A DNA stretch of 64,000 bases, from positions 1-64,000 of the forward strand of contig NZ_BAGF01000152.1 of NCBI RefSeq assembly GCF_000308755.1, given 5' to 3'. Position numbers and translations under genes: made by a program. Of the stretch, positions 30,542 to 39,011 are shown piece by piece. This DNA is from Nocardia pneumoniae NBRC 100136. GTDB lineage: Bacteria > Actinomycetota > Actinomycetes > Mycobacteriales > Mycobacteriaceae. Each line of letters begins with the position of its first letter. The first letter of the stretch is position 1. Under the pieces are notes generated by a model. That model was not told the origin of the DNA. It was given only the letters and a program-made list of their open reading frames with translations, and ran no database searches.

Positions 30542-31192
30542 TCAGGACAGCCGGCTCACCGGCCAATCGGCGGGCAGCTCGAGGCGCTGGCTGATCAAGT
30601 GGATCGCGCTGTGCAGCGCCTGGATTTCGTCGACGCCGCTGGCCACCGAGGCGCCCTGCTCGCTGATGTGGAACCGGCACAGATGGTGCCGCCGGTCGGC
30701 CGCCAGATACGGCCTGCCGATGATGATCGACAGCGAGCTGTCGGCATCGCGCAGCGTGCGCGCGGCGATGAGGGCCTGCGGCTCGTGCACCGCCGTCGTG
30801 GCGGCGCGCGACGGGCGGGTCGGGGTGGCGGGGAACCGCGGATCGGACGGCTCGGTCACCTCGAAGTGCGCGCCGCGGTCGTTCGCCTGCCGCAGCTCGT
30901 CGGCGATCTCCTGGAACGCGCGATACAGCGCCGCGATGGAATCGGCGCCGTGCGCCCAGCGCTCACCGATGCCCTGGATGCGGAATCCGCACACCACGCC
31001 CGTGTCACCCGGTGCCATCTGCGGCTTGCCGACCTCGATCGACACTTCCCGCGCCGCGTCGGCGACGGTGCGGGTGGCGATCACCTCCCGGATGCGACGC
31101 CATTTCGTGTTCGCGATCGCACCGCCGTGTTCGGACTCGCGCACTGCGGGCGTGGTCGTGTCCCCAGTGACCCGCGCCGGTATCGCTCTCAT
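30542..31192 (-). CDS. Unknown protein with two tandem copies of one small domain
   Basis: The 216-residue protein holds an internal duplication. Copy one (about residues 45-100) reads SIEVGKPQMA, CGFRIQGIGERWAHGADSIAALYRAFQEIADEL. Copy two (about 155-210) reads LSIIIGRPYLA, CRFHISEQGASVASGVDEIQALHSAIHLISQRL. The shared pattern is I.IG.P..A, then C.F.I...G, then G.D.I.AL..A...I...L: a beta-rich start and a closing helix. A proline- and threonine-rich linker joins the copies. I do not recognise the function. The ATG at 31,192 is chosen over a TTG at 31,210; its ribosome site is weak. Confidence 0.7.
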   Translation of the reverse strand: MRAIPARVTGDTTTPAVRESEHGGAIANTKWRRIREVIATRTVADAAREVSIEVGKPQMAPGDTGVVCGFRIQGIGERWAHGADSIAALYRAFQEIADELRQANDRGAHFEVTEPSDPRFPATPTRPSRAATTAVHEPQALIAARTLRDADSSLSIIIGRPYLAADRRHHLCRFHISEQGASVASGVDEIQALHSAIHLISQRLELPADWPVSRLS

Positions 31193-31423
31193 AGTGGGGG
31201 GAGTACCCAACTCCCGCGCCGGTTATCCTGCGGATCACGTGACCTGGACCGCAGAGCGGCTCGGGACGAGAAATCGCCCGGACGGTGCGGGCGTGGTGGG
31301 AGATGTGACCGGCGACACGCCGGATCGAAAGATGGCTACCGGGTAGTTAATGTGCTTCGGGTTTGGCAGGCTGTCGTCGAGATGTGATGGTGGGGCCCGC
31401 AACGACGAGGAGGGGCGGACGAA

Positions 31424-31936
31424 GTGGTAACGATTGCGCAGTTACGAGCGGTTCTGTCGATTCTCCGGGTCGACCCGGACGAGGTCGGTGCGCGGCTGGG
31501 AGACGCCGGTCTGCACGGTCCGAACGCGGAGCGTGTCCTTTTGGTCGGTTTGCTACACCGCATCGCGAGCCGGGAACTGCGGCAGGTCGTCACCACGACC
31601 ATGGACGAGGACGAAGCCGCCCGCGCCGCCGCGGTGAGCACCCGTCCGGTGGACGGCGACAATCCCACGGAACAGGCACGTTTCGACGCGCACTGGCTGC
31701 ACGACCGCATCGGCGCACTGGCGGCGGGCACCACCGTGGAGCCGGTTCCCGTCTTGCTGGACGCCGCCGCGCGTTCGACGGACGCGGCCGAATCCCTGCT
31801 CCTGCTCAGCCGCAACCCGCGCGGCTACGAGGCGGAGATTCGATGGGAGCGGGCGCTGGACGACTTGGGCCGCGCCTACCACTTGGTCAACGACGAACGG
31901 GTGGGACGCTCGAACACCACGACCGCGCCGTTGTAG
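31424..31936 (+). CDS. Conserved protein of unknown function
   Basis: The 170-residue protein is predicted mainly helical (AQLRAVLSILRVDPDEVGARL, ERVLLVGLLHRIASRELRQVV, DAHWLHDRIGALAAG), without membrane spans, signal peptide or enzyme motif. The GTG at 31,424 follows AGGAGGGG, a strong site, which supports translation. A perfect terminator stands right after its stop, so it is a single-gene unit or the end of a short one. The function cannot be named. Confidence 0.7.
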   Translation: MVTIAQLRAVLSILRVDPDEVGARLGDAGLHGPNAERVLLVGLLHRIASRELRQVVTTTMDEDEAARAAAVSTRPVDGDNPTEQARFDAHWLHDRIGALAAGTTVEPVPVLLDAAARSTDAAESLLLLSRNPRGYEAEIRWERALDDLGRAYHLVNDERVGRSNTTTAPL

Positions 31937-31957
31937 CGGCGGTCGTTGCCCGCACAC

Positions 31958-32000
31958 GGCCGGTCGGAGCTCGAAAGACGCTCCGACCGGCCGGTTTTCG
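31958..32000. terminator. Strong bidirectional terminator
   Basis: A perfect 13-bp stem (GGCCGGTCGGAGC and GCTCCGACCGGCC) with a 9-base loop is followed by GGTTTTCG. It lies between the convergent genes ending at 31,936 and 32,008. Confidence 0.9.
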
Positions 32001-32007
32001 AATCCGA

Positions 32008-32403
32008 TCAGTGCGCCTCGGCCAGCTCGCTCGCCACACCGTCGCGCAGGATCGCCGCGCTGGTGCCCGGCGGCCAGCTCAGCCCCGCGTCCAGCTTGTC
32101 CAGCACCTCGGCGCTGGGCCGCCGATTGCGGGACCGTTCGATCTCGCTGACCACTTTGGCCGGTGGACCGCCGTTGCCCGCCACGTCCGCCTGGGTCCAC
32201 TTCATCTCGCGGCGCCGCGCACGCACGCGCGTCGCGAGCGCGTCGAGGTCGAGCGCGGCGGCGACCTCGACGGCGTCCGCGCGTTCCGCCGCCGGGCTCG
32301 GCGAATCGCCGGGTTCTTCCGTTTGCCGCTTTTCGCGCAGGATCCCGCTGGTGATCAGCCTGGACCGCTTCCGCCTACCCATTTTCCCCACACGCTCTCC
32401 CAT
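32008..32403 (-). CDS. XRE-type helix-turn-helix regulator
   Basis: The 131-residue protein has a basic N-terminal segment, an acidic and proline-rich linker, then a lambda-repressor-like HTH: LDALATRVRARRREMKWTQADVAGNGGPPAKVVSEIERSRNRRPSAEVLDKLDAGLSWPPGTSAAIL. In the usual XRE order, the recognition helix falls in PPAKVVSEIER. Starts at 32,403 or 32,382 are both possible; neither has an ideal ribosome site. It is divergent from the SnoaL-FadD unit and lies about 190 bases from the operator there, so it is one candidate for the regulator of that unit. Confidence 0.75.
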   Translation of the reverse strand: MGERVGKMGRRKRSRLITSGILREKRQTEEPGDSPSPAAERADAVEVAAALDLDALATRVRARRREMKWTQADVAGNGGPPAKVVSEIERSRNRRPSAEVLDKLDAGLSWPPGTSAAILRDGVASELAEAH

Positions 32404-32574
32404 CCTCGGTCGAGTCGATCGGTTACGGCGCACCGTGTCGGCGCCGGGCGGCGCCCACCGCGCCGATGAACGCTGAACATCATGGGGGAGTGCGGTTGCC
32501 GACCCGTCGCGACGCGCCGGTCGCCGCCCGGTCCGCGGCGGCACCCGAGGCGCGAGTGAGCGGCGGTCCGGGGA

Positions 32575-32619
32575 TTGTCCGGCAAAAAGGACAGTGGTAC
32601 CGTCCAGACACATGTCCAG
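32575..32619 (+). promoter_or_regulatory. Promoter and palindromic operator before the SnoaL/FadD unit
   Basis: TTGTCC (32,575-32,580), a 17-base spacer and TACCGT (32,598-32,603) form a plausible promoter. The sequence from 32,606 to 32,617 (AGACACATGTCC) is an inverted repeat that would cover the transcription start. Bases 32,594-32,618 match 22 of 25 with a copy, in the same orientation, in front of the CYP51 gene at 37,615-37,639. Confidence 0.7.
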
Positions 32620-32720
32620 CTAAGTGTCTCTCGGGGCGGTCGTCCGGGTGATCACCGTCCTCGTCACGGCTTGTCGATCGCCGGTGACGGCGAGACCGGC
32701 CCTGCCCGAAAGGTTGACCG

Positions 32721-33272
32721 ATGCCAGGTTTCGACCGCGCCGAACTCGACGAAATGATCCAGCGCTGGATCGTGGAGAATCAGCGCTGCGAGGAAAAGGG
32801 CGACTGGAAGCCGCTCGCGCAGATGTACACCGAGGACGCCACCTACGGGTGGAACTACGGTCCCACCCAGGAGTTCATGGCCGTCGGCCGCGACGAGATC
32901 CGCGATCTCGCCCTCGGCCAGGAGATGGCCGGGCTGGAGGGCTGGACCTACCCGTACCAGGAGTTCGTCGTCGACGAACGCACCGGCAGCGTCATCGGTT
33001 TCTGGAAACAGATCAGCGCGGCCGAACGCCCGGACGGGCGCAACTATTCGCCAGAGGGCATCGGCGGCAGCTGGTTCCGTTACGGCGGCGACTTCCAATG
33101 GTCCTGGCAGCGTGACTTCTTCGACTTCGGCAATGTCTCCGCGCTGTTCCTGGAGATGATCACGAACAACGCGCTCACCCAGGGCATGCGGCGTCGCATC
33201 GAGCGGTCGGTCTCAGGGGAGCCGCTGCCCGGGTGGTATCGGATCGGCGAATCACCCGTCGCGCTGTGGTGA
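32721..33272 (+). CDS. SnoaL/NTF2-like protein
   Basis: The 183-residue protein has the cone-shaped NTF2-like fold: N-terminal helices (LDEMIQRWIVENQRCEEKGDWKPLAQMYTEDATYGWNYGP), then a curved sheet with YPYQEFVVDERTGSVIGFWKQIS and SWFRYGGDFQWSWQRDFFDFG. Such folds act as isomerases, hydroxylases or lipid-binding proteins; steroid isomerase-like members are found beside CYP51 in mycobacteria. The catalytic residue is not certain. It heads the unit behind the promoter at 32,575, and its stop overlaps a GTG start of the next gene. Confidence 0.82.
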   Translation: MPGFDRAELDEMIQRWIVENQRCEEKGDWKPLAQMYTEDATYGWNYGPTQEFMAVGRDEIRDLALGQEMAGLEGWTYPYQEFVVDERTGSVIGFWKQISAAERPDGRNYSPEGIGGSWFRYGGDFQWSWQRDFFDFGNVSALFLEMITNNALTQGMRRRIERSVSGEPLPGWYRIGESPVALW

Positions 33273-34528
33273 CCACCATGGCCGAGCCACGCAGCCGATT
33301 CGCCGACCTGGATCGGACCACGCTGGCCGCACTTGTGCCCGAACTGCTCCTGTGCGGCCACCTCATCGACCGCTCCGGCATGGCGCACTCGATCGCCGCG
33401 TTCGGCCGGGAGGGCATGACCGCCGTCGCGATCGAGGAGTGGCAGGTCGCGAGCCCGGTCTACACCCGCCGCATGCAGCGCGCACTCGGCTTCGCGGGCG
33501 ACGGGGTGGAGACCATCTTCAAAGGGCTGCAATTGGATATCGGCGCGCCGCCGCAGTTCATGGATTTCCGTTTCCGGGTCGACGATCACCGGCATGGCGA
33601 GTTCTGGCTCGACCACTGCGGCGCGCTCGCCGACGTGGAACCGATGGGCGAGGACTTCGTCGTGTCGATGTGCCACGACATCGAAGACCCGACGTTCGAC
33701 GCGACCGCCCTGGCCACCAACCCGCACGCGCAGGTCCGGCCGATCCACCGACCACCGCGCCGACCAGCCGACCGGAAACCGGTGTGCGCCTGGACGGTTC
33801 GCATCGATCCGGCCCACGTGCCACCGCCGGTGCCGCCCAACGCCGAACTCGTCGCCGAGTCGGTGGCGGCGGGGCTCGAGCTGCCCGCGATCGACCCCGA
33901 GGACGAAGGGCGGCCGGATTATTCGGGGCCGTTGCTCAGCGATGTGCGCTTCGCCGACTTCTCCCGCTCGGCGCTGGTTCGCATCGCCGAGGAGGTCTGC
34001 CTGCAACATCACCTGCTCACCCTCGGATTCATGATCGCGGTACGCGCACGACTGGACGGGCCCGCGGCACTGGAGATCGGGCGCAAACAGTTCGCCGGTA
34101 TCGCCGGGCTCACCAGCGAGCGCTTGCGCAATTGCCTCGGCCTCGCCGATGACATCGCAGCGCTGGCAACGGTACTGCGTCTGCATCCCGCTCTGAACCC
34201 ACTGTGCTACACGGGAATCGAAGTGTATGAAGCCGACAGTCGCGTCCGGTTGACGTTTCCGGCGGCCAGCGGCGCCCACACCGACGGAACGTGGCCGTCG
34301 CTGCTCGACCCGCACCACCTCGGCCCGCTGAACGCGCTGGTGCGCGGCGTGAATCCGCGCTTCTCCACGGAGGTCGTCGCCGTGACCGACCAGAGCTGGA
34401 GCGCCGAGATCGCGCTCGGCGACCAACCGTTCCGGGAGGCGACCGAGGTCGCGCTGACCCGGTTCAGCACCGGCGCCGCGTTCACCTTCACCGACCGCGG
34501 GATCCCTCTGCCCCTCACCGTCGTGTGA
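33269..34528 (+). CDS. Unknown 419-residue protein of the CYP51-FadD unit
   Basis: No family is recognised. The protein is soluble by composition, without signal peptide or membrane spans. It is rich in His, Asp and Trp in the middle (DFRFRVDDHRHGEFWLDHCGALADVEP), with a proline-rich linker near residues 160-190 and a second half that includes EEVCLQHHLLTLGFMIAVRARLDG. The segments DDHRHGEFWLDHCG and MCHDIED could hold a metal or substrate. GTG 33,269 overlaps the previous stop (GTGA); ATG 33,278 is the alternative. Its place between SnoaL-like and FadD19-like genes suggests steroid or isoprenoid acid metabolism, by context only. Confidence 0.75.
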   Translation: MTTMAEPRSRFADLDRTTLAALVPELLLCGHLIDRSGMAHSIAAFGREGMTAVAIEEWQVASPVYTRRMQRALGFAGDGVETIFKGLQLDIGAPPQFMDFRFRVDDHRHGEFWLDHCGALADVEPMGEDFVVSMCHDIEDPTFDATALATNPHAQVRPIHRPPRRPADRKPVCAWTVRIDPAHVPPPVPPNAELVAESVAAGLELPAIDPEDEGRPDYSGPLLSDVRFADFSRSALVRIAEEVCLQHHLLTLGFMIAVRARLDGPAALEIGRKQFAGIAGLTSERLRNCLGLADDIAALATVLRLHPALNPLCYTGIEVYEADSRVRLTFPAASGAHTDGTWPSLLDPHHLGPLNALVRGVNPRFSTEVVAVTDQSWSAEIALGDQPFREATEVALTRFSTGAAFTFTDRGIPLPLTVV

Positions 34529-34553
34529 CAGCGACACCGAGAGATGGAACGAC

Positions 34554-36158
34554 ATGGCCAACAATTTCGCCGACCTCTTCGAGCACTCCGTGGACGCCAT
34601 GCCCGAACGGGTGGCCCTGATCCAGCACGACCGCCAGGTGACCTTCCGCGAACTCGACGTCCGCGCCGATCGGCTCGCCCACCATCTGGTCTCGGCCGGG
34701 GTCGGCGCGGGAACCCACGTCGGTTTCCAGATGCACAACAGCATCGAGACGATGGAGACGCTGATCGCCTGCTTCAAGCTCGCGGCCGTCCCGATCAACG
34801 TCAACTACCGGTACCGCGCCGCCGAGCTGGCCTACGTCTACGCCAACGCGGATCTCGAGGTGCTCGTGTACCACGCCTGCTACGCCGAGGCCGTCCGTGC
34901 GGCCAGGATGAGCACGCCTCTCTTGCGGTACACGATCTGCGTCGACGACGAGTTTGCGTGCGACACTGACGATTCCGCGTCGATGCCCTACGAAGCCGCC
35001 CTCGCCTCCGGGAGCGTCGAACGTCCGGTGGTCCGGCGCGGCGCCGACGACCTGTTCATGATGTACACCGGCGGGACTACCGGCATGCCGAAGGGCGTCA
35101 TGTGGCGCCAAGAGGACATGTGGCGGGTCCTCGGCGGCGGCATCGACTTCTACACCGGCGAACCGGTCGCCGACGAGTACCAGCAGTCGCGCACCGGCGC
35201 CGAGCGCGATCCGAGTACCTGGCTGGTGCTGCCGCCGCTGATCCACGCCGCCGCCATGATGCCGACCTTCACCGCGCTGTGGTCGGGCAACACCGTCGTC
35301 TTCGAGCCGCGCTTCGACGCGCGGCGGGTGTGGCGGACCGTCGCCGGGCGACGGCCGCAGGTCATGGTGATCACCGGAGACGCCATGGCGAGGCCGCTGA
35401 TCGAGGCGTTCGGGCGCGAGCCGGTGGACGCGTCCTCGTTGCTGGCGATCGCCTCCGGCGCCGCGCTGCTGTCGCAGTCGGTGAAGAACACCCTGCTGGA
35501 GCTGTTCCCGTGGGCGGTGGTCTCGGACTCCATCGGATCCTCGGAAACCGGTTTCGGCGGAATCGGTTTCGCGCAGAAGCACGACGATCCCGCGCGCGGC
35601 CCGCGCGTGCAGACCGGCCGCGGCGCGCTCGTCGTGGACGACGACGGCCGCCAGGTCCCGCCCGGCGCGGAGGGCTGGCTGGCCAAGACCGGCAGCGTGC
35701 CGCTGGGCTATTACAAAGACCCCGGCAAGACCGAGAAGCTGTTCAAGACCGTCGACGGGGTGCGCATGGTCGTCACCGACGACCGCGCCCGCGCCGAGAC
35801 CGACGGGTCCATCACCCTGCTCGGCCGCGGCAACATGGTGATCAACACCGGCGGCGAGAAAGTCTTCGTCGAAGAGGTCGAGAGCGTGGTGAAGGCGTAC
35901 GCCGCGATCGACGACGCGGTGGTGCTCGGCGTGCCGCACGAACGCTGGGGACATCAGGTCGCCGCGGTGGTGTCGCTGGCCGGGCCGATCGAGTTCGCCG
36001 ATCTGCGGGCGCACGTGTGCCGTTTCCTGGCCGGATACAAAGTGCCGCGGCAGATCTGGATCGCCGACGCGGTTGTCCGCGCGCCGAGCGGCAAACCCGA
36101 CTACCGGTGGGCCCAGCAGTACGTGGCCGGTCGGGGACCCGACCACAAGATGGACTGA
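34554..36158 (+). CDS. Acyl-CoA synthetase, FadD19/FadD17-like
   Basis: The 534-residue ANL enzyme activates a carboxylic acid as its CoA thioester. P-loop MMYTGGTTGMPKGVMWR lies near residue 170, the adenylate motif IGSSETGFGG near 325, and the hinge and C-terminal GRGNMVINTGGEKVFVEEVE near 422, with the catalytic Lys in APSGKPDYRW. The GVMWR ending and overall sequence are typical of FadD19-type ligases for steroid side-chain acids. It lies 25 bases after the unknown gene, and its ATG at 34,554 follows GAGATGGAACG. Confidence 0.9.
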   Translation: MANNFADLFEHSVDAMPERVALIQHDRQVTFRELDVRADRLAHHLVSAGVGAGTHVGFQMHNSIETMETLIACFKLAAVPINVNYRYRAAELAYVYANADLEVLVYHACYAEAVRAARMSTPLLRYTICVDDEFACDTDDSASMPYEAALASGSVERPVVRRGADDLFMMYTGGTTGMPKGVMWRQEDMWRVLGGGIDFYTGEPVADEYQQSRTGAERDPSTWLVLPPLIHAAAMMPTFTALWSGNTVVFEPRFDARRVWRTVAGRRPQVMVITGDAMARPLIEAFGREPVDASSLLAIASGAALLSQSVKNTLLELFPWAVVSDSIGSSETGFGGIGFAQKHDDPARGPRVQTGRGALVVDDDGRQVPPGAEGWLAKTGSVPLGYYKDPGKTEKLFKTVDGVRMVVTDDRARAETDGSITLLGRGNMVINTGGEKVFVEEVESVVKAYAAIDDAVVLGVPHERWGHQVAAVVSLAGPIEFADLRAHVCRFLAGYKVPRQIWIADAVVRAPSGKPDYRWAQQYVAGRGPDHKMD

Positions 36159-36177
36159 CGTGATGTCGCCTTTGCGG

Positions 36178-36204
36178 GCTCCCCGGCAGCCGATGCCGGG
36201 GAGC
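36178..36204. terminator. Perfect stem-loop between FadD and CYP51 genes
   Basis: Arms GCTCCCCGGC and GCCGGGGAGC (10 bp, perfect) flank a 7-base loop between the convergent stops at 36,158 and 36,214. Confidence 0.85.
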
Positions 36205-36213
36205 GCGAGGTCC

Positions 36214-37575
36214 TCATTCTGGGCCGGGTTTGCGCCGCCGGTAACGGACGGTGCAGGGCTGCGCGAGTTGCACAACCATCTTGGAGTGGTCGTTGCGGTA
36301 GCTGTCCGGCGGCTGGGTCATCTCGAACTCCCAGTCCCGCAACAGGAGTGAGAAGATCGCCTTCAACTGCATGAGCGCGAACGCGGCGCCGACGCAGCGG
36401 TGGCGGCCCGCGCCGAACGGAATCCAGGTCCAGCGGTTGACGAGGTCGGCCTGATGGGGATCGAGGTAGCGGCCGGGATCGAAAGCGTCCGGATCGGGAA
36501 AGTCCTCCGGAATCCGGTTCGAGATGGCCGGGGTGGCGGCCACGTGGTCACCGGGCGCGATGCGATGACCGCGGACATCGAACTCGCCTCGTGCCACACG
36601 CATGAGGATGATCAACGGTGGGTGCAGGCGCAGTGTTTCCTTGACCACCGCTTCCAGCCGGGGGATTCGGCGCAGCGCACCGAAGCTGATGTCGGAGCCA
36701 TCGGCGTAGAGCTCGTCGAGTTCGGCGACGACCTGGCGCAATACGCCGGGGTGGCGCAGCAGTTCGATGATCGTCCAGGCCGCCGTCCCAGAGGTGGTGT
36801 GGTGACCGGCGAACATCATGGAGATGAAGATGCCGGTGATCTCGCTGGCGCTGAACCGCGGCCGTCCGTCGTCGCCCGGGATCGAGATGAGCACGTCGAG
36901 CATGTCCCGCTCGTCCTTGCCCGCGGGCGGGTTCGCGGCCCTGCGGTCCATGATCGCCTGGACCAGACCGACCAATTCGGCGCGCGCCTGGTCGCGGCGG
37001 CGGAAACTCTCGATGGGGGCGTACGGGTCGACGTACGCCAGTGCGTCGGTGCCGCGTTCCAGGTCGTGGTAGAGGCGGGCGAAGCGGTCGTCGAGTTCGT
37101 CGCGGAACTTCACGCCGATCAGGCAGGCCGAGGACGTGTAAATGGTCAGCTCGGCGAAGAAGTCGAGCAGGTCGATCTCCCCTTCGTCGCCCCAGCGCGC
37201 CAGCATCCGCTCGACTTCCCGGGCGATGGTCGCGGCGTGCCCGCGCATGTGCTCGGCGCGCAATGCCTGGTTGTGCAGCATCTCCTTGCGGCGTTCCGGG
37301 CTGGCGTCGAAGACGACCCCGTCGCCGAAGATGGGCTTCATGAACGGATAGGCGGCGGCCTGGTCGAGGTCCTCGTCGCCGGAACGGAAGAAGAATTCGT
37401 TGGCCTCCGCGCCGGACAGCAGGATGACCTGGCGCCCAGCCAGATCGAACGACCCGACGTCACCGCACTCGTCGCGGACCCGGCGCATCAGCCCGATCGG
37501 ATCGACGCGGAACTCCTCCAGATGACCGTGCTCGTGGTCGCCTCCGGATACCCGCCGTGGTGTCACCAGCGTCAT
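36214..37575 (-). CDS. cyp51: Cytochrome P450 of the CYP51 family (sterol 14-alpha-demethylase)
   Basis: The 453-residue P450 matches the CYP51 family along its length. It shows the family-specific YPFMKPIFGDGVVFDASPERRKEMLHNQALR, FFAELTIYTSSACLIG, I-helix FAGHHTTSGTA, ETLRLHPPLI with the ExxR, and the heme loop FGAGRHRCVG (Cys ligand). The N-terminus is soluble, as in the M. tuberculosis enzyme. It would remove the 14-alpha methyl of a sterol, although these bacteria do not normally make sterols, so the substrate is unclear. No ferredoxin gene adjoins, unlike M. tuberculosis Rv0763c-Rv0764c. ATG 37,575 follows GGAAGGA. Confidence 0.96.
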   Translation of the reverse strand: MTLVTPRRVSGGDHEHGHLEEFRVDPIGLMRRVRDECGDVGSFDLAGRQVILLSGAEANEFFFRSGDEDLDQAAAYPFMKPIFGDGVVFDASPERRKEMLHNQALRAEHMRGHAATIAREVERMLARWGDEGEIDLLDFFAELTIYTSSACLIGVKFRDELDDRFARLYHDLERGTDALAYVDPYAPIESFRRRDQARAELVGLVQAIMDRRAANPPAGKDERDMLDVLISIPGDDGRPRFSASEITGIFISMMFAGHHTTSGTAAWTIIELLRHPGVLRQVVAELDELYADGSDISFGALRRIPRLEAVVKETLRLHPPLIILMRVARGEFDVRGHRIAPGDHVAATPAISNRIPEDFPDPDAFDPGRYLDPHQADLVNRWTWIPFGAGRHRCVGAAFALMQLKAIFSLLLRDWEFEMTQPPDSYRNDHSKMVVQLAQPCTVRYRRRKPGPE

Positions 37576-37614
37576 GTGGAAATCCTTCCCCGGATCGGTG
37601 CCCGAGAACTATCA

Positions 37615-37659
37615 TGGACACGTGTCTGGACAGTACTACGGATAGGAAGTGCCGGGCAA
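37615..37659 (-). promoter_or_regulatory. Promoter and operator before cyp51, copy of the 32.6 kb element
   Basis: On the minus strand TTGCCC (37,659-37,654), 18 bases, then TACTGT (37,635-37,630) precede the inverted repeat GGACACGTGTCT. The 25 bases at 37,615-37,639 match the element at 32,594-32,618 with three differences. The operator lies about 40 bases upstream of the cyp51 ATG and about 100 bases upstream of the Mce gene on the other strand. Confidence 0.7.
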
Positions 37660-37738
37660 GGGGACCGACCCGCCGCCGTCACGCCGGGTCAGGGCCGATG
37701 GCGTTCCTCTCCATACAGCCCGCGGTAAGAGGTGATCG

Positions 37739-38950
37739 GTGCATCCGAAGCAAGATTCCCGCAAGCGGGCGATGCTGGTCGTGTGGCGGGCCATTCGACT
37801 GAAAATCGCTGGGGCGGCGATGATTCTGCTGATCACCGCGGTCGTCGTGCTCGCCGTCTCGATGTACGCGGGACGGTTCCGGTCCACCGTGACGATCACC
37901 GTCGAGGCGCCACGCGCGGGGCTGGTGCTCGATCCCGAGGCGAAGGTCCGGATGCGCGGGGTGGTACTCGGGCGGGTGAGCGCAGTGGAATATCGCGACG
38001 ATCACGTGCGCTTGCGGCTCGCGCTCGATCCCGAGTTGCTGCGGCTGGTGCCCGCCAACGCGACGGTGAATATCCGCTCCACCACGGTGTTCGGCGCCAA
38101 GTACGTCACTTTCGTGGTGCCGCCCATGCCGTCGCCGACGCCGATGCGGCCGGGCGCGACGATCCGCGCCGACGCCGTCACCGTCGAATACAACACGCTG
38201 TTCCAGCGGCTGAGCGACATCCTCGCCGAGGTCGAACCCGGCAAGCTCAACGCCACGCTGACCGCGCTGGGCACCGCACTGCATGGTCGCGGCGATCAAC
38301 TCGGCGATCTCCTCGCCCGCGCGGAGGACTATCTGCGGCAGATCAATCCGAGTATGCCCGCTTTGCAACGGGACCTGTCGGCTGCCGGAGATGTCGCCGG
38401 GCTGTATGCCGACACTTCTCCCGATCTATTGCGCACCGTGGACAACGCGACCGTGACGAGTGGGACGATCACCGCCAGAGGCCAAGACTTGGATGTCCTG
38501 CTGCTCGACCTCATCGGGCTGGCCCACACCACGCGGGCGGTGCTCGCCGAGAACGAGCCCGCTGTCGCCGCGGCGGTGCAACTCCTGCGCCCCACCAGCT
38601 CCCTGCTCGACAGGTATGCACCCGTGCTGTACTGCGTGGTCGTCGGCATCGCGAAGGCGACGCCCGCGGCCGAAGCCATCATCGGCGGAACCGTGCCGGG
38701 CGCGATCTTCAACGCCAGTTTCATGTACGGCGCTCGGCCCTACACCTATCCCGACGACCTGCCGAAGGTGAACGCCACCGGCGGTCCGCGCTGCGACGGG
38801 ATCCTCGACCGCGCCCCGGGCAGTCACGCCGACTATGCCGTCACCGACACCAACGAGGGCGCGCCGTATATTCCCTCGACCGCGGTCGTGTTCAACGCTC
38901 CCAGTGTCTTTCGCATCCTCTTCGCTGGAATGCCAGGGGTGCCACGCTAG
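37739..38950 (+). CDS. Orphan Mce-family protein
   Basis: The 403-residue protein has one N-terminal membrane span (about residues 23-43) and then an MlaD/Mce domain (about 50-125: VTITVEAPRAGLVLDPEAKVRMRGVVLGRVSAVEYRDDHVRLRL). A helical region and a C-terminal domain follow, with YAPVLYCVVVGI and the closing TNEGAPYIPSTAVVFN. Mce proteins form the lipid-conducting tunnel of actinobacterial lipid importers. Complete mce operons have yrbEA/B and six mce genes; none are here. GTG 37,739 follows AGAGGTGATCG. Its neighbour, the CYP51 unit, suggests a steroid-like lipid. Confidence 0.9.
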   Translation: MHPKQDSRKRAMLVVWRAIRLKIAGAAMILLITAVVVLAVSMYAGRFRSTVTITVEAPRAGLVLDPEAKVRMRGVVLGRVSAVEYRDDHVRLRLALDPELLRLVPANATVNIRSTTVFGAKYVTFVVPPMPSPTPMRPGATIRADAVTVEYNTLFQRLSDILAEVEPGKLNATLTALGTALHGRGDQLGDLLARAEDYLRQINPSMPALQRDLSAAGDVAGLYADTSPDLLRTVDNATVTSGTITARGQDLDVLLLDLIGLAHTTRAVLAENEPAVAAAVQLLRPTSSLLDRYAPVLYCVVVGIAKATPAAEAIIGGTVPGAIFNASFMYGARPYTYPDDLPKVNATGGPRCDGILDRAPGSHADYAVTDTNEGAPYIPSTAVVFNAPSVFRILFAGMPGVPR

Positions 38951-39011
38951 TTCGGTGCACCACGCCACGTTGAGGAGCCAACCTCCGTGGCGAAATGCCT
39001 TGCGCCACCGC

